Positions 25,520 through 32,912 of a DNA stretch of 64,000 nt are shown here, one piece after another (the stretch's first letter is position 1; each line of letters starts with the position of its first letter). Origin of the DNA: Saccharibacillus brassicae. GTDB taxonomy: Bacteria > Bacillota > Bacilli > Paenibacillales > Paenibacillaceae. The notes beneath the pieces were generated by a model. That model had not been told where the DNA came from and did not search any database. It saw nothing but the letters and a program-made list of their open reading frames with translations. The DNA lies in assembly GCF_006542275.1 (NCBI RefSeq), contig NZ_CP041217.1, forward strand, positions 3,970,501 to 4,034,500, written 5' to 3'. The translations under genes were made by a program, and so were the position numbers.

Positions 25520-27132
25520 TGCCGGAACAAACAACGAATTTGAACCTGCCGATTCCGCTTGGAAACGAGAATGTGAATCGGCAGTTTTTTCTCGACCTGA
25601 TTCAGGCGGTCGACAAGGGCGCGGTCTCGGAGCGACAGCTGACAGAAGCGATCGGCAAGGTCGCGATTGCTTTGACGCAGGATTATGCCAGCACGGATCA
25701 AGCGACGGCCATTTCCGCCGACGCGGTTCGGCGCGGCCTGGAGACGAAACAGAATACCGTTCGTCTGGCCGACAATTACTTGGCGGCTTCGGCTTTGATC
25801 AATGCGGCGCCGGACGCGCAGAACCGGGCCTACCCGGACAGTTTCTCGTTCTTCAAAGTCAGCAGCGCCGCGGGCGGCTGGCCGACCTCGAACGGCTACG
25901 TCATGACGATGCGCGCCGGCAGCGGCGGCGTCCAGCTGTATTTCGAGATGTACATGGGCAATGTACAGAGCGAGAAGACGGCCCGGATCTGGACGCGTTC
26001 GAAGCGGGATGCGAACGGGTTTTGGCAGGAGTGGAATCGGACATTGACGGAAGCGGATCGGGCGCTGCTTACGACGTGGTCGAACAGCGTGGCGGACACG
26101 CGTATGACGAATGCCGCACCGAATACGTATGCGCAGGGCGTGACAAGAGAATTTAAAGTCGGGTCTGCAATCGGCTTGCCGGGCGAAGCGTGGGTGCTGC
26201 TCACTACAGAAAAGCCATGGGTAGATGTAGCTGGAGGATTGCCTTTCCAATTTGCCAACGGCGGCACAACGGGGCTTCTCTACTACCGTACGTCTAATGG
26301 GACGACGGAGAGTGCCGGATGGGCGTCGTGGATTGATTTAGTGGCAGATGTGAGATTGGAAAAGATCTCGTCAATCGAACTCCGGCGACAAGTACCGGGA
26401 GATGGTCCTGCTTTTATTGATTTCCACACGTCGGCTGAAGGAGTTGATTTTAACGCGAGAATTATTGCTGAAAATACTTCTACGAAAGGGAACGGGCAGG
26501 GAAGGTTAACGTTAAGCGCACAGGGTGGGATCTACGCCGATGGTCCGCTTTTCGTGCAAGGTACAGACCTAAAAAAATCTGTCAGTGATGGCAAAGCCGC
26601 CGTCCGCGCTGCGATCACTGGAAAAGGCGGCACGGTAGCGGACGCGGACGGAGACGGTGTTCCTACGCACGTAGAACTTGCGGCGGGCGTAAATAGCATT
26701 GTTCGAAGCATGGCAGGAGTTGTTCGGGTAGTCGGTAACACCTCAAGTTTAGCCTCGACTTTGGGTGCTGAAATGGCGGTAGCGAGTTTCCCTGCTGGAT
26801 TACAGTCACATATTTCCTTCTTCCCTACAAGGTTAGATTCGGGAAACGGCAGCTACGCCATGCAGTATGACCCGTCGCAAGTCGATTTAAGAATAACCGA
26901 TGGCGTTAATGTGATTCATATCGCTGCTCCTCCTGGGTATGGCGGCTTCATAACTATTGCCTTTGACTTCGGTTTAGGTGTGGCCACTATCGTTTCTGAC
27001 CAAAATAACAAAATAAGAACCGGAATCGGCGTTTTGAACCGGAATCTTCCGCTTCGCATCTACCTATACCGAAAAGCAACTAACGGCACCACAGTGTACT
27101 GCGGATTATGGACTGACATATTCTACGGATAA
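25519..27132 (+). CDS. Tail fibre with pyocin-knob domains (receptor-binding candidate)
   Basis: A 537-residue protein. N-terminal attachment region (about 1-80) starts MPEQTTNLNLPIPLGNENVNRQF. Two knob-like units follow: about 85-180 (SFSFFKVSSAAGGWPTSNGY ... ARIWTRSKRDANGFWQEWNR) and about 195-275 (REFKVGSAIGLPGEAWVLLTTEK ... GWASWIDL). These match the pyocin knob domain of R- and F-type bacteriocin and phage fibres. The C-terminal half (about 290-537) is beta-rich and unrecognised, with an aromatic end TVYCGLWTDIFYG. From about 26.16 kb onward base composition turns more AT-rich, consistent with a swapped receptor-binding tip. Confidence 0.85.
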   Translation: MPEQTTNLNLPIPLGNENVNRQFFLDLIQAVDKGAVSERQLTEAIGKVAIALTQDYASTDQATAISADAVRRGLETKQNTVRLADNYLAASALINAAPDAQNRAYPDSFSFFKVSSAAGGWPTSNGYVMTMRAGSGGVQLYFEMYMGNVQSEKTARIWTRSKRDANGFWQEWNRTLTEADRALLTTWSNSVADTRMTNAAPNTYAQGVTREFKVGSAIGLPGEAWVLLTTEKPWVDVAGGLPFQFANGGTTGLLYYRTSNGTTESAGWASWIDLVADVRLEKISSIELRRQVPGDGPAFIDFHTSAEGVDFNARIIAENTSTKGNGQGRLTLSAQGGIYADGPLFVQGTDLKKSVSDGKAAVRAAITGKGGTVADADGDGVPTHVELAAGVNSIVRSMAGVVRVVGNTSSLASTLGAEMAVASFPAGLQSHISFFPTRLDSGNGSYAMQYDPSQVDLRITDGVNVIHIAAPPGYGGFITIAFDFGLGVATIVSDQNNKIRTGIGVLNRNLPLRIYLYRKATNGTTVYCGLWTDIFYG

Positions 27133-27146
27133 CGGGGGAACGACTT

Positions 27147-27512
27147 ATGAGCGTTTATCTGACTTACGGACAAAGAAACAATGAACGCGCTAAAATTACT
27201 AATCGGTATATGAATCCGTTTGGCGGACTCAAAGAAATGGAGCCGGACGGATTCCATGTTGAGAGAGTGCCAGAGCCGGAGACACCGGAGGGACTTGATC
27301 CGGTTCTGATGGTCAAGTTCCCAGCAGAGGGAAGCACGGCGGAACCAGAACTCTATTACGATTACGTCGCGATCCCGGAGCCGGAAGAGACGCAGCTCGC
27401 AAAGCTCCAACAACAGCTTGATACGTTAACTGCGAAAGCTTCGGCGCTCTCAAGCGGACAAGAAATACAGGAAGACGTTATTACGGAGATTGTGATGCAC
27501 GTCTACAAATAG
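27147..27512 (+). CDS. Fibre-associated small protein, candidate chaperone
   Basis: A 121-residue acidic protein directly after the fibre gene (14-bp gap): MSVYLTYGQRNNERAKITNR..., with a Pro/Glu-rich middle (VPEPETPEG), a QLAKLQQQLDTLTAKASALS coiled-coil segment near 88-107 and a C-terminus ending IVMHVYK. The position is that of fibre assembly chaperones in phages and tailocins; the sequence itself is not recognised. It shares the AT-richer composition of the fibre tip, suggesting they moved together. Ribosome binding site is weak (GGGGGAA). Confidence 0.62.
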   Translation: MSVYLTYGQRNNERAKITNRYMNPFGGLKEMEPDGFHVERVPEPETPEGLDPVLMVKFPAEGSTAEPELYYDYVAIPEPEETQLAKLQQQLDTLTAKASALSSGQEIQEDVITEIVMHVYK

Positions 27513-27565
27513 TTCTCGCGTCCTGCTTGGGTTTTGTATTTGATGCAGGGGGAGGTGGACAAGAG

Positions 27566-27697
27566 ATGTTGGCTGTGATGCTCGCAAACCGCATTATTAT
27601 CGGCAAACTGGAATACAAGACTGTTCCGGAATCGCTGAAACTGTCGGTCAAAGAACAATTGGAAAACGCAGGCGCAGGCTTCCTCGCCGCCGACTAA
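27566..27697 (+). CDS. XkdX/CD1375-like small phage protein (43 residues)
   Basis: ATG 27566 is preceded by GGAGGTGG with about 8-nt spacing and the frame ends TAA 27695-27697. The product MLAVMLANRIIIGKLEYKTV ends SVKEQLENAGAGFLAAD. Small proteins of this pattern (hydrophobic start, x-x-G-K-x-x-x-E/D-x-VP, short helix) sit between fibre and holin genes in PBSX-like elements. Function unknown. Confidence 0.7.
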   Translation: MLAVMLANRIIIGKLEYKTVPESLKLSVKEQLENAGAGFLAAD

Positions 27698-27751
27698 ACC
27701 GCTCCGCCTCGGGAGCGGTTATTTCTACGCCCCCGGAACCGATCCGGGGGC
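27697..27751 (+). terminator. Tandem hairpins between fibre and lysis modules
   Basis: Two perfect 9-bp stems lie end to end: AACCGCTCC/GGAGCGGTT (27697-27720, loop 6) and GCCCCCGGA/TCCGGGGGC (27729-27751, loop 5). T-tracts after them are weak, so termination is probably partial; they may also stabilise the upstream mRNA. Confidence 0.65.
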
Positions 27752-27789
27752 TCATTTCAAATTCATTTTGTACAAACGGGAGCATGCCT

Positions 27790-28296
27790 ATGGGGAATAT
27801 GGGGGAGCACATCATAAAGGGAACGGCCGCGGCCGTGGGGGCCGTGGTCGGCTGCCTATTGGGAGGGTTGAACGTGATGGTCACATTGCTGCTGGTACTT
27901 ATCATCGTGGATTGGGCAACAGGATTGGCGGCGGCGTGGGTGCGCGGGGAACTGCGCAGCCGGGTGGGGTATTTCGGGATCGTCCGCAAGGCCGCGATCT
28001 TCGTCGTGGTGGCCGTGGCGCATCTGGTCGACCAGGCTCTCGGCGATCTGCATATGTTTCGCGATGCGGTGATCTTTTTCTATCTGGCCAATGAATTGTT
28101 GAGCGTCATCGAAAACGTCGGCAAAATGGGCGTGCCGATGCCGCCGATTCTGCGCGATGCCGTCCGCATCTTCGAGAGCCGGACCAAGCCGGAAGAAAAT
28201 CCGCAGCTGATCCCGGAAGCCCAGCCGGAAATCGTCAAAGCCGACAAAGCCGAAGAGAACGCCGCGGCCGAAGCCGAAGAGAACAAAACGGCCTGA
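27790..28296 (+). CDS. Phage holin (TcdE/Phage_holin_4-type)
   Basis: About 168 residues. In-frame ATGs lie at 27784, 27790 and 27799; GGGAG at 27778-27782 fits 27790 best (7-nt spacing). Hydrophobic segments at about residues 10-50 and 70-90 include GTAAAVGAVVGCLLGGLNVMVTLLLVLIIVDWATGL and RKAAIFVVVAVAHLVDQAL, the IIVDWATG and RKAAIF motifs being typical of the toxin-secretion/phage-lysis holin family. The last 50 residues are an acidic Ala/Glu-rich cytoplasmic tail. It precedes the amidase, forming the lysis cassette that would free assembled particles. Confidence 0.88.
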   Translation: MGNMGEHIIKGTAAAVGAVVGCLLGGLNVMVTLLLVLIIVDWATGLAAAWVRGELRSRVGYFGIVRKAAIFVVVAVAHLVDQALGDLHMFRDAVIFFYLANELLSVIENVGKMGVPMPPILRDAVRIFESRTKPEENPQLIPEAQPEIVKADKAEENAAAEAEENKTA

Positions 28297-28335
28297 CCGA
28301 CAGCGGATACAAATCGAACGCAAGGAGGGAATGTT

Positions 28336-29394
28336 TTGCAAGCGAATAAATATCCGATCGAGCGCCGCTACATCGCCAAGCGTTCGAACACGAGACCCGG
28401 CCTCCGGCTGACTACCGGAACGCCGGCTTTTTTTGTTGCGCACGACACGGGCAATCCGGGCGCGGGCGCGGAGAGCCATTACCGTTACTTCAACGCGCTG
28501 ACGGACCGTTCCGCTTCGGCGCATACGTTTATCGACGACACAAAGATTCTCGAGATCATCCCCGCCGGAACGGACACAGACCCTGCCGAAAAAGCGTGGC
28601 ATGTCCTCTACAACGTCAAAGCGGACAACGAACGTTTCGGTTACGATGCCAACGATGCCGCGCTGGGCGTGGAACTATGCTACGGAGGGCGCATCGATTT
28701 CGAAGAAGCGTACAAGCGTTTCGTCTGGTACCTGGCATTCTGCTGCAAAAAATGGAACAAAGACCCGCGCCTGTTCATTCCGAGCCATAAACAGCTGGAC
28801 CCGGCGCGGAAAATCGACTGCGACAACGCGCTGAGGTCCGGCGGCCGAACGCTCAAAGAGCTGATTGCCGACGTGACGGCGGAACTTGCGCAGCCCGCGA
28901 ACCGACCGCCGGGCGGGCAGGGCGCGGACGCATCGGCGGGAGCCGGAGCCGCGGGCGGCGCTTATGTTCCGCCCGCTCCTTCCGGCGCGAACGGCGGTTC
29001 TTCGCCGAGTCCTCCCGGCGCGGACGGCTCCGTTTCGAAGCCGGCTCGGCCGGCCCCGGACTTCGCTCCGCTGGACGCCGATCTTGCGCAGGCGCTGATC
29101 GCCGATTACGTCCGTCCCGCCTGGGCCGCCGCGCGCGCCGCGCAGCAGGTGCCGGAAGCGGAACATTTTCACCGGCTGGCCGAGAACCTGCGTGCTGCCG
29201 CGGGCATCGACGAGCGGGGCGCGAAGCTGCCGCAGGCAGTCAAGCTGCACAAGTCCAATGTGCAGGAACTGGTCTTCCGCTGGCTGTCGCCTGCCTGGTA
29301 CCGGGCCAAAGCGACAGGCGATTCCGCTTCGGCGTCCGCCGCTCACGAACAAGCCAACGCCCTGCGCCTGGCCGCGGGGCTTCCGAAGCAGTAA
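28336..29394 (+). CDS. N-acetylmuramoyl-L-alanine amidase (endolysin)
   Basis: A 352-residue protein begun by TTG 28336, 6 nt after AAGGAGGG. The amidase_2/PGRP-like catalytic domain spans about 20-185: FFVAHDTGNPGAGAESHYRYF supplies the first zinc His, SASAHTFIDDTKILEIIP the core strand, and IPSHKQLDPARKIDCDN the later His and Cys/Asp ligands. A Pro/Gly/Ala-rich linker (about 190-235) joins an unrecognised helical C-terminal domain (about 240-352). It would cleave the cell wall so that holin-dependent lysis can occur. Followed by an intrinsic terminator closing the cluster. Confidence 0.9.
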   Translation: MQANKYPIERRYIAKRSNTRPGLRLTTGTPAFFVAHDTGNPGAGAESHYRYFNALTDRSASAHTFIDDTKILEIIPAGTDTDPAEKAWHVLYNVKADNERFGYDANDAALGVELCYGGRIDFEEAYKRFVWYLAFCCKKWNKDPRLFIPSHKQLDPARKIDCDNALRSGGRTLKELIADVTAELAQPANRPPGGQGADASAGAGAAGGAYVPPAPSGANGGSSPSPPGADGSVSKPARPAPDFAPLDADLAQALIADYVRPAWAAARAAQQVPEAEHFHRLAENLRAAAGIDERGAKLPQAVKLHKSNVQELVFRWLSPAWYRAKATGDSASASAAHEQANALRLAAGLPKQ

Positions 29395-29442
29395 ACGGTT
29401 CTCCAGGCGCAAAAAGAGCGGCTTCCACGATACGTACCGAAC

Positions 29443-29483
29443 GCCGGCATGTCTTCCGATTGCGGAGGCATGCCGGTTTTTTT
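29443..29483 (+). terminator. Terminator of the tail/lysis cluster
   Basis: GCCGGCATG and CATGCCGG pair around an inner imperfect stem, followed by seven T. It lies 49 bp after the amidase stop. Confidence 0.85.
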
Positions 29484-29683
29484 GCGTGGATTTGTGTGAA
29501 ACTGCGTAAAAGGGGAGGTTTTTTGATCCAATCCGGCGTTTGCCGCGAATATACTTACGTTGGCCGCCGGACTTTTTCCGGGAGCCGACGATCGGCCCCG
29601 CCTTTTTTTACACTGACCGCACAAGCGTTCCCGGATTCAAACGGATGCCTCTGGTATAATGAATAACGGACGCCCGAACCTCT

Positions 29684-29711
29684 TTTACACGCGGGCAAAA
29701 ACAGGTATAAT
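29684..29711 (+). promoter_or_regulatory. Sigma-A promoter of the dNTPase gene
   Basis: TTTACA (29684-29689) and TATAAT (29706-29711) are 16 bp apart, about 46 bp before the chosen start codon. A second TATAAT is at 29655-29660 but has no matching -35. Confidence 0.65.
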
Positions 29712-29757
29712 CGACTCCAACTGATGGATGAGGCAGAGAGGGCGGGGCTTGAGAGAC

Positions 29758-31164
29758 ATGAGTTTGACGAGCAAAAGAGAACACCGGCAGCACGCCGAAG
29801 ACAAACACGAAGCGTCGAGATCCTCGTTCGAACGGGATTATTCGAGGCTGATCCATTCCCCGACGTTCCGCCGGCTGCAGGGCAAGTCGCAGGTATTCGG
29901 CGCGGGCACGGGAGATTACTACCGCACGCGGCTCACGCACTCGCTCGAAGTGGCGCAGATTGCGCGGCAGGCGGCCAAAAACCTCGTGTTCCAGTATCCG
30001 GAGATCACGCTGGAACGCGCCGACAGCCCGGGACTGGTGCTGGACCCGGAAGTCGTCGAATGCGCGTCGATCGCGCACGATTTCGGCCATCCTCCGTTCG
30101 GGCACAAAGGCGAGGAAGTGCTGGCCGACATTCTGGACAAGCTGATCGAGGAGCGAACGCGCAAAGCGCTTCGGGGCAAAAAGGAATCCAATGAGCAAAA
30201 AAGGGAAAAACATAGCGAAATGCGCTATCGTTACGAACATTTCGAGGGCAACGCGCACAATTTTCGGTTAATGATGTTTTTGGAGAAAAGAGAAAACCTT
30301 GACGGGCTCAATTTGTCCGACGCGGTTCTGCTGGGCGTCAACAAATATCCGTTCTCCGGACTTGAAAATAAAAAGGGTATGTACCGCAACGAATGGAGTT
30401 ATATTTCCGCTATCCGCAAAGAGTGGGGGATACCGGAACGCCGGACGACGCTCGAAGCGCAGCTGATGGACCTGTGCGACGATATCGCGTATTCCGCGCA
30501 CGATCTGGAAGACGGCATCAAAGCGGGCAAAATCGAAGTCCACGAGCATTTCATGCACGACGAAGGCACGCACCAGCTTATTTTGGACAAAATCCAGACG
30601 CTGGAAGACCGGGTATGGCAGGGGATGGACCGCGAAGCGATCAGCATGAAAGTCAGCGCGGTGCTGGATGATTATCTTCAGGCGTGGAATTCCAAATGGC
30701 CGGTATGCGACCGCGATTTCTCGAGGACGCGCCGCGAAGTGAAAGCGTATTGGGTCAATCAGTTCGTCAGCAGTCTTGGCGTGATCGACGACGGCGGCTG
30801 GAAAAAAGTCACGTTCGTTAGAGACGGCGCGGAAAACGACGACATGCTGCGAACGGTGAGCGTGCTCAAAAGCTTTGCGTGGGTGACGATGATTCGCGAT
30901 CTGCGTGTCCAGCGCTTGCAAAAACGCAGCGAATGGATCATTCGGCGGCTGTGGGACGCGTTCGTCGATCCGGCGACCGCGACTTCGATCATTCCGAGCG
31001 ACTGGATTCAACGTTTCGAACGCGACCAGCGCCAAGCCGTGCCCGTCTGGACATGGGAGCGGATGGTCGTCGATTATATTGCGGGCATGACGGACATGTT
31101 TGCCGAAAAAATCTATAACGAGCTCTACGGTCTGAAAGTCGGTTCCATCTACGATATCGACTGA
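29758..31164 (+). CDS. dgt: dNTP triphosphohydrolase (dGTPase-like HD protein)
   Basis: A 468-residue HD-domain enzyme that hydrolyses dNTPs to nucleoside plus triphosphate, controlling dNTP pools. Metal-ligand motifs are RLTHSLEVAQIARQ and the HD pair in IAHDFGHPPFGHKGEE; LCDDIAYSAHDLEDGI gives the later Asp. FRRLQGKSQVF near the start is also typical. In-frame starts are ATG 29728, TTG 29749 and ATG 29758; 29728 is only about 10 nt past the likely transcription start, so 29758 is chosen with reserve. A single-gene unit after the tail cluster. Confidence 0.92.
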   Translation: MSLTSKREHRQHAEDKHEASRSSFERDYSRLIHSPTFRRLQGKSQVFGAGTGDYYRTRLTHSLEVAQIARQAAKNLVFQYPEITLERADSPGLVLDPEVVECASIAHDFGHPPFGHKGEEVLADILDKLIEERTRKALRGKKESNEQKREKHSEMRYRYEHFEGNAHNFRLMMFLEKRENLDGLNLSDAVLLGVNKYPFSGLENKKGMYRNEWSYISAIRKEWGIPERRTTLEAQLMDLCDDIAYSAHDLEDGIKAGKIEVHEHFMHDEGTHQLILDKIQTLEDRVWQGMDREAISMKVSAVLDDYLQAWNSKWPVCDRDFSRTRREVKAYWVNQFVSSLGVIDDGGWKKVTFVRDGAENDDMLRTVSVLKSFAWVTMIRDLRVQRLQKRSEWIIRRLWDAFVDPATATSIIPSDWIQRFERDQRQAVPVWTWERMVVDYIAGMTDMFAEKIYNELYGLKVGSIYDID

Positions 31165-31249
31165 TTCGCCGCGGCGGGTCATCCGATCGACAAAGAGAGC
31201 ACGGCGGCGGACCGGGAAGATCCGGCCGCCAGGGAAGGGGAAAGGCATC

Positions 31250-32209
31250 ATGACGAAATTGGCTTTGGGAATCCTGGATATGTCGCCGCGGCTCGGCGAA
31301 GCTTCGGACGAGCAAGCGCTAGGCCAATCGGCGCGGCTTGCGGCCAACGCGGAAGAATGGGGATACGGCCGGTATTGGCTGTCCGAGCATCACGGCATGG
31401 ACGCGCTGGCCTGCACGGCGCCGGAAGTGCTGCTGGCGCATATCGGCGCGCGCACGAGCCGGATTCGGATCGGCGCGGGCGCGGTGCTGCTGCCGCATTA
31501 CAGTCCGCTCAAAGTGGCGGAATGCTTCAATCTGCTGGCGGCGCTGTATCCGGGGCGGATCGATCTCGGTATCGGCCGCGCGCCGGGCGGGGATGCGCAC
31601 ACGACGATGGCGCTGAGCGGCAACTTCCTCGCGCATGTGGGCGACATGCCGGAGAAGGTGGAGCAGCTCTGCGCGCTGATCGGCGGCAGCTATCGCTACG
31701 ACGGCGAGCCCGTGCGCGCGCGTCCGACGCCGGCGCAGCCGCCGGAGCTGTGGATGCTCGGCACGAATACGAAAAGCGCCAAGCTGGCCGCTTCCTGCGG
31801 CGCGTATTACGCGTTCGGGCAGTTCATGAGTTCGAGCGACGGCCCCGAGATCGTCCGGGCTTACCGGGACACGTTCGTGCCGTCGCCGGAACGCGCCAAT
31901 CCCCACGTCATCGTCGCGGTGAACGCGATCTGCGCGGAAAGTGACGGAGCGGCCCTTACGCTGGCCGACCAATTCCGGTCGCGGTTCCCGGAATCGCCGG
32001 TCGGCCGTTCGGAACTCAAAGGCAACGACGACCGGATGGCACTGATCGTCGGCGATCCGCAGCGGGTACGCGAGCGCCTGCTGGAGCTGCGGGATCTGTA
32101 TCAAGCCGACGAGATCATGATCGTCTGCCCGGGCATCGAATACGAGGCGCGGATGGAATCGTTCCGCCTGATCGCCGAAGCCGCGGAGCTTGGCGGGTTG
32201 GATAGTTAA
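31250..32209 (+). CDS. LLM-class flavin-dependent oxidoreductase (MsnO8-like)
   Basis: A 319-residue bacterial-luciferase-like protein. Visible features are the N-terminal strand LALGILDMSP, AANAEEWGYGRYWLSEHHGMDALACTAPEVLLAHIGARTSRIRIGAGAVLLPHYSPLKVAE, and YPGRIDLGIGRAPGG, which match the MsnO8/YhbW-like group of FMN/F420 oxidoreductases. Substrate not predictable. AAGGGAAAGG precedes ATG 31250; the gap to the dNTPase is 85 bp. A terminator with a long stem lies at 32433. Confidence 0.9.
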   Translation: MTKLALGILDMSPRLGEASDEQALGQSARLAANAEEWGYGRYWLSEHHGMDALACTAPEVLLAHIGARTSRIRIGAGAVLLPHYSPLKVAECFNLLAALYPGRIDLGIGRAPGGDAHTTMALSGNFLAHVGDMPEKVEQLCALIGGSYRYDGEPVRARPTPAQPPELWMLGTNTKSAKLAASCGAYYAFGQFMSSSDGPEIVRAYRDTFVPSPERANPHVIVAVNAICAESDGAALTLADQFRSRFPESPVGRSELKGNDDRMALIVGDPQRVRERLLELRDLYQADEIMIVCPGIEYEARMESFRLIAEAAELGGLDS

Positions 32210-32243
32210 GCGGCGGAGGGAAGCGGTGTAGAGTGCGCCGGAG

Positions 32244-32394
32244 CGGTTGGAGCTGCGGGGGTGCGAGATCGCGGCGGCTCGAGACTGGAGCATTCAAGGC
32301 CGCACCGTTGGAGACTGGAACGTTGGAAGTCGCGGTGTTGGACATCGCAGCCTTGCAGATCGCAGCGCGCGAGAACGGAACGTTCGAATTCGGT
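32244..32394. repeat. Degenerate 15-bp tandem repeats (possible pentapeptide-repeat relic)
   Basis: Seven contiguous 15-bp units run from 32290 to 32394 (for example CCGTTGGAGACTGGA, ACGTTGGAAGTCGCG, GTGTTGGACATCGCA, GCCTTGCAGATCGCA); two or three weaker units extend left to 32244. On the + strand the period reads as five-residue units xxLxx (GAFKA, APLET, GTLEV, AVLDI, AALQI), and on the minus strand as CDLQG, CDVQH, RDFQR, SSLQR. No ribosome binding site or intact gene frames it. Confidence 0.65.
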
Positions 32395-32432
32395 CGGCCG
32401 ACCGGCCGTTTCGCATTCGAGGATCGAAAGAC

Positions 32433-32484
32433 AAAAGCCTGCCCAAGCGAAGGAGTCCATCCTTTGCTTGGAGCAGGCTTTTTC
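32433..32484 (+). terminator. Intrinsic terminator
   Basis: AAGCCTGC, CCAAGC and AAGGA pair in turn with TCCTT, GCTTGG and GCAGGCTT, followed by five T. It probably ends the oxidoreductase transcript, about 220 bp past its stop. Confidence 0.87.
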
Positions 32485-32583
32485 ATGCGCGTGAGTAACG
32501 CGGCTGCGTTCTCTTGCCCTGCTGCCTGTATCCGGCAGTCTTGACGTTTGCTTGAACGACGAGTCCGTGCGGCATCTCGCGAC

Positions 32584-32787
32584 GCCAACGAATCCGCGAT
32601 GCCAACGAATCCTGAGATCGCTATTTGCCCATATTCGGCCGTTTGAAGAAACTAACGAACCCACGTATTCTTATTGGGCGTTACACGGCCGATTTCGATC
32701 GATTTGGCCCGAATAGCGTGATTACGATTCGTTAGAAATGAGAAAAACGGTCCGAAGCCGATATAGCGTGCTGAGGATTCGTTGGAG
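32584..32787. repeat. Family of five ~28-bp dispersed repeats in both orientations
   Basis: A shared unit with core ATAGCG-TG-x-GAGGATTCGTTGG occurs on the + strand at about 32708-32735 and 32758-32787, and on the minus strand at about 32584-32600 (partial), 32601-32630 and 32651-32679. Left copies face right copies, so the block as a whole is an inverted repeat. No gene lies here. Confidence 0.65.
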
Positions 32788-32819
32788 TCGCCGGGGTGCA
32801 TGCATTCTCCGGGCAGACC

Positions 32820-32846
32820 AAAGTCCGGGCCAAAAGCCCGGACTTT
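32820..32846 (-). terminator. Hairpin downstream of the MocR-type gene
   Basis: AAAGTCCGGGC and GCCCGGACTTT form an 11-bp perfect stem with a 5-nt loop, 67 bp past the minus-strand MocR-like stop. The following T-tract is short, so termination strength is uncertain. Confidence 0.65.
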
Positions 32847-32912
32847 ATCGTCTGAATAGGATGGAATTCGGTCGGACCGGATCGGCTAGAATCCCTCTAT
32901 TGAATGATCCGC

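Noticed and set aside
32206-32664. A minus-strand 152-residue pentapeptide-repeat protein
   Set aside because: No start signal, only a short stretch of repeat-like residues, and the frame runs through a strong + strand terminator hairpin at 32433-32484.
32584-32787. CRISPR array
   Set aside because: The repeat units differ in orientation and spacing, with no uniform spacers and no cas genes in the window.
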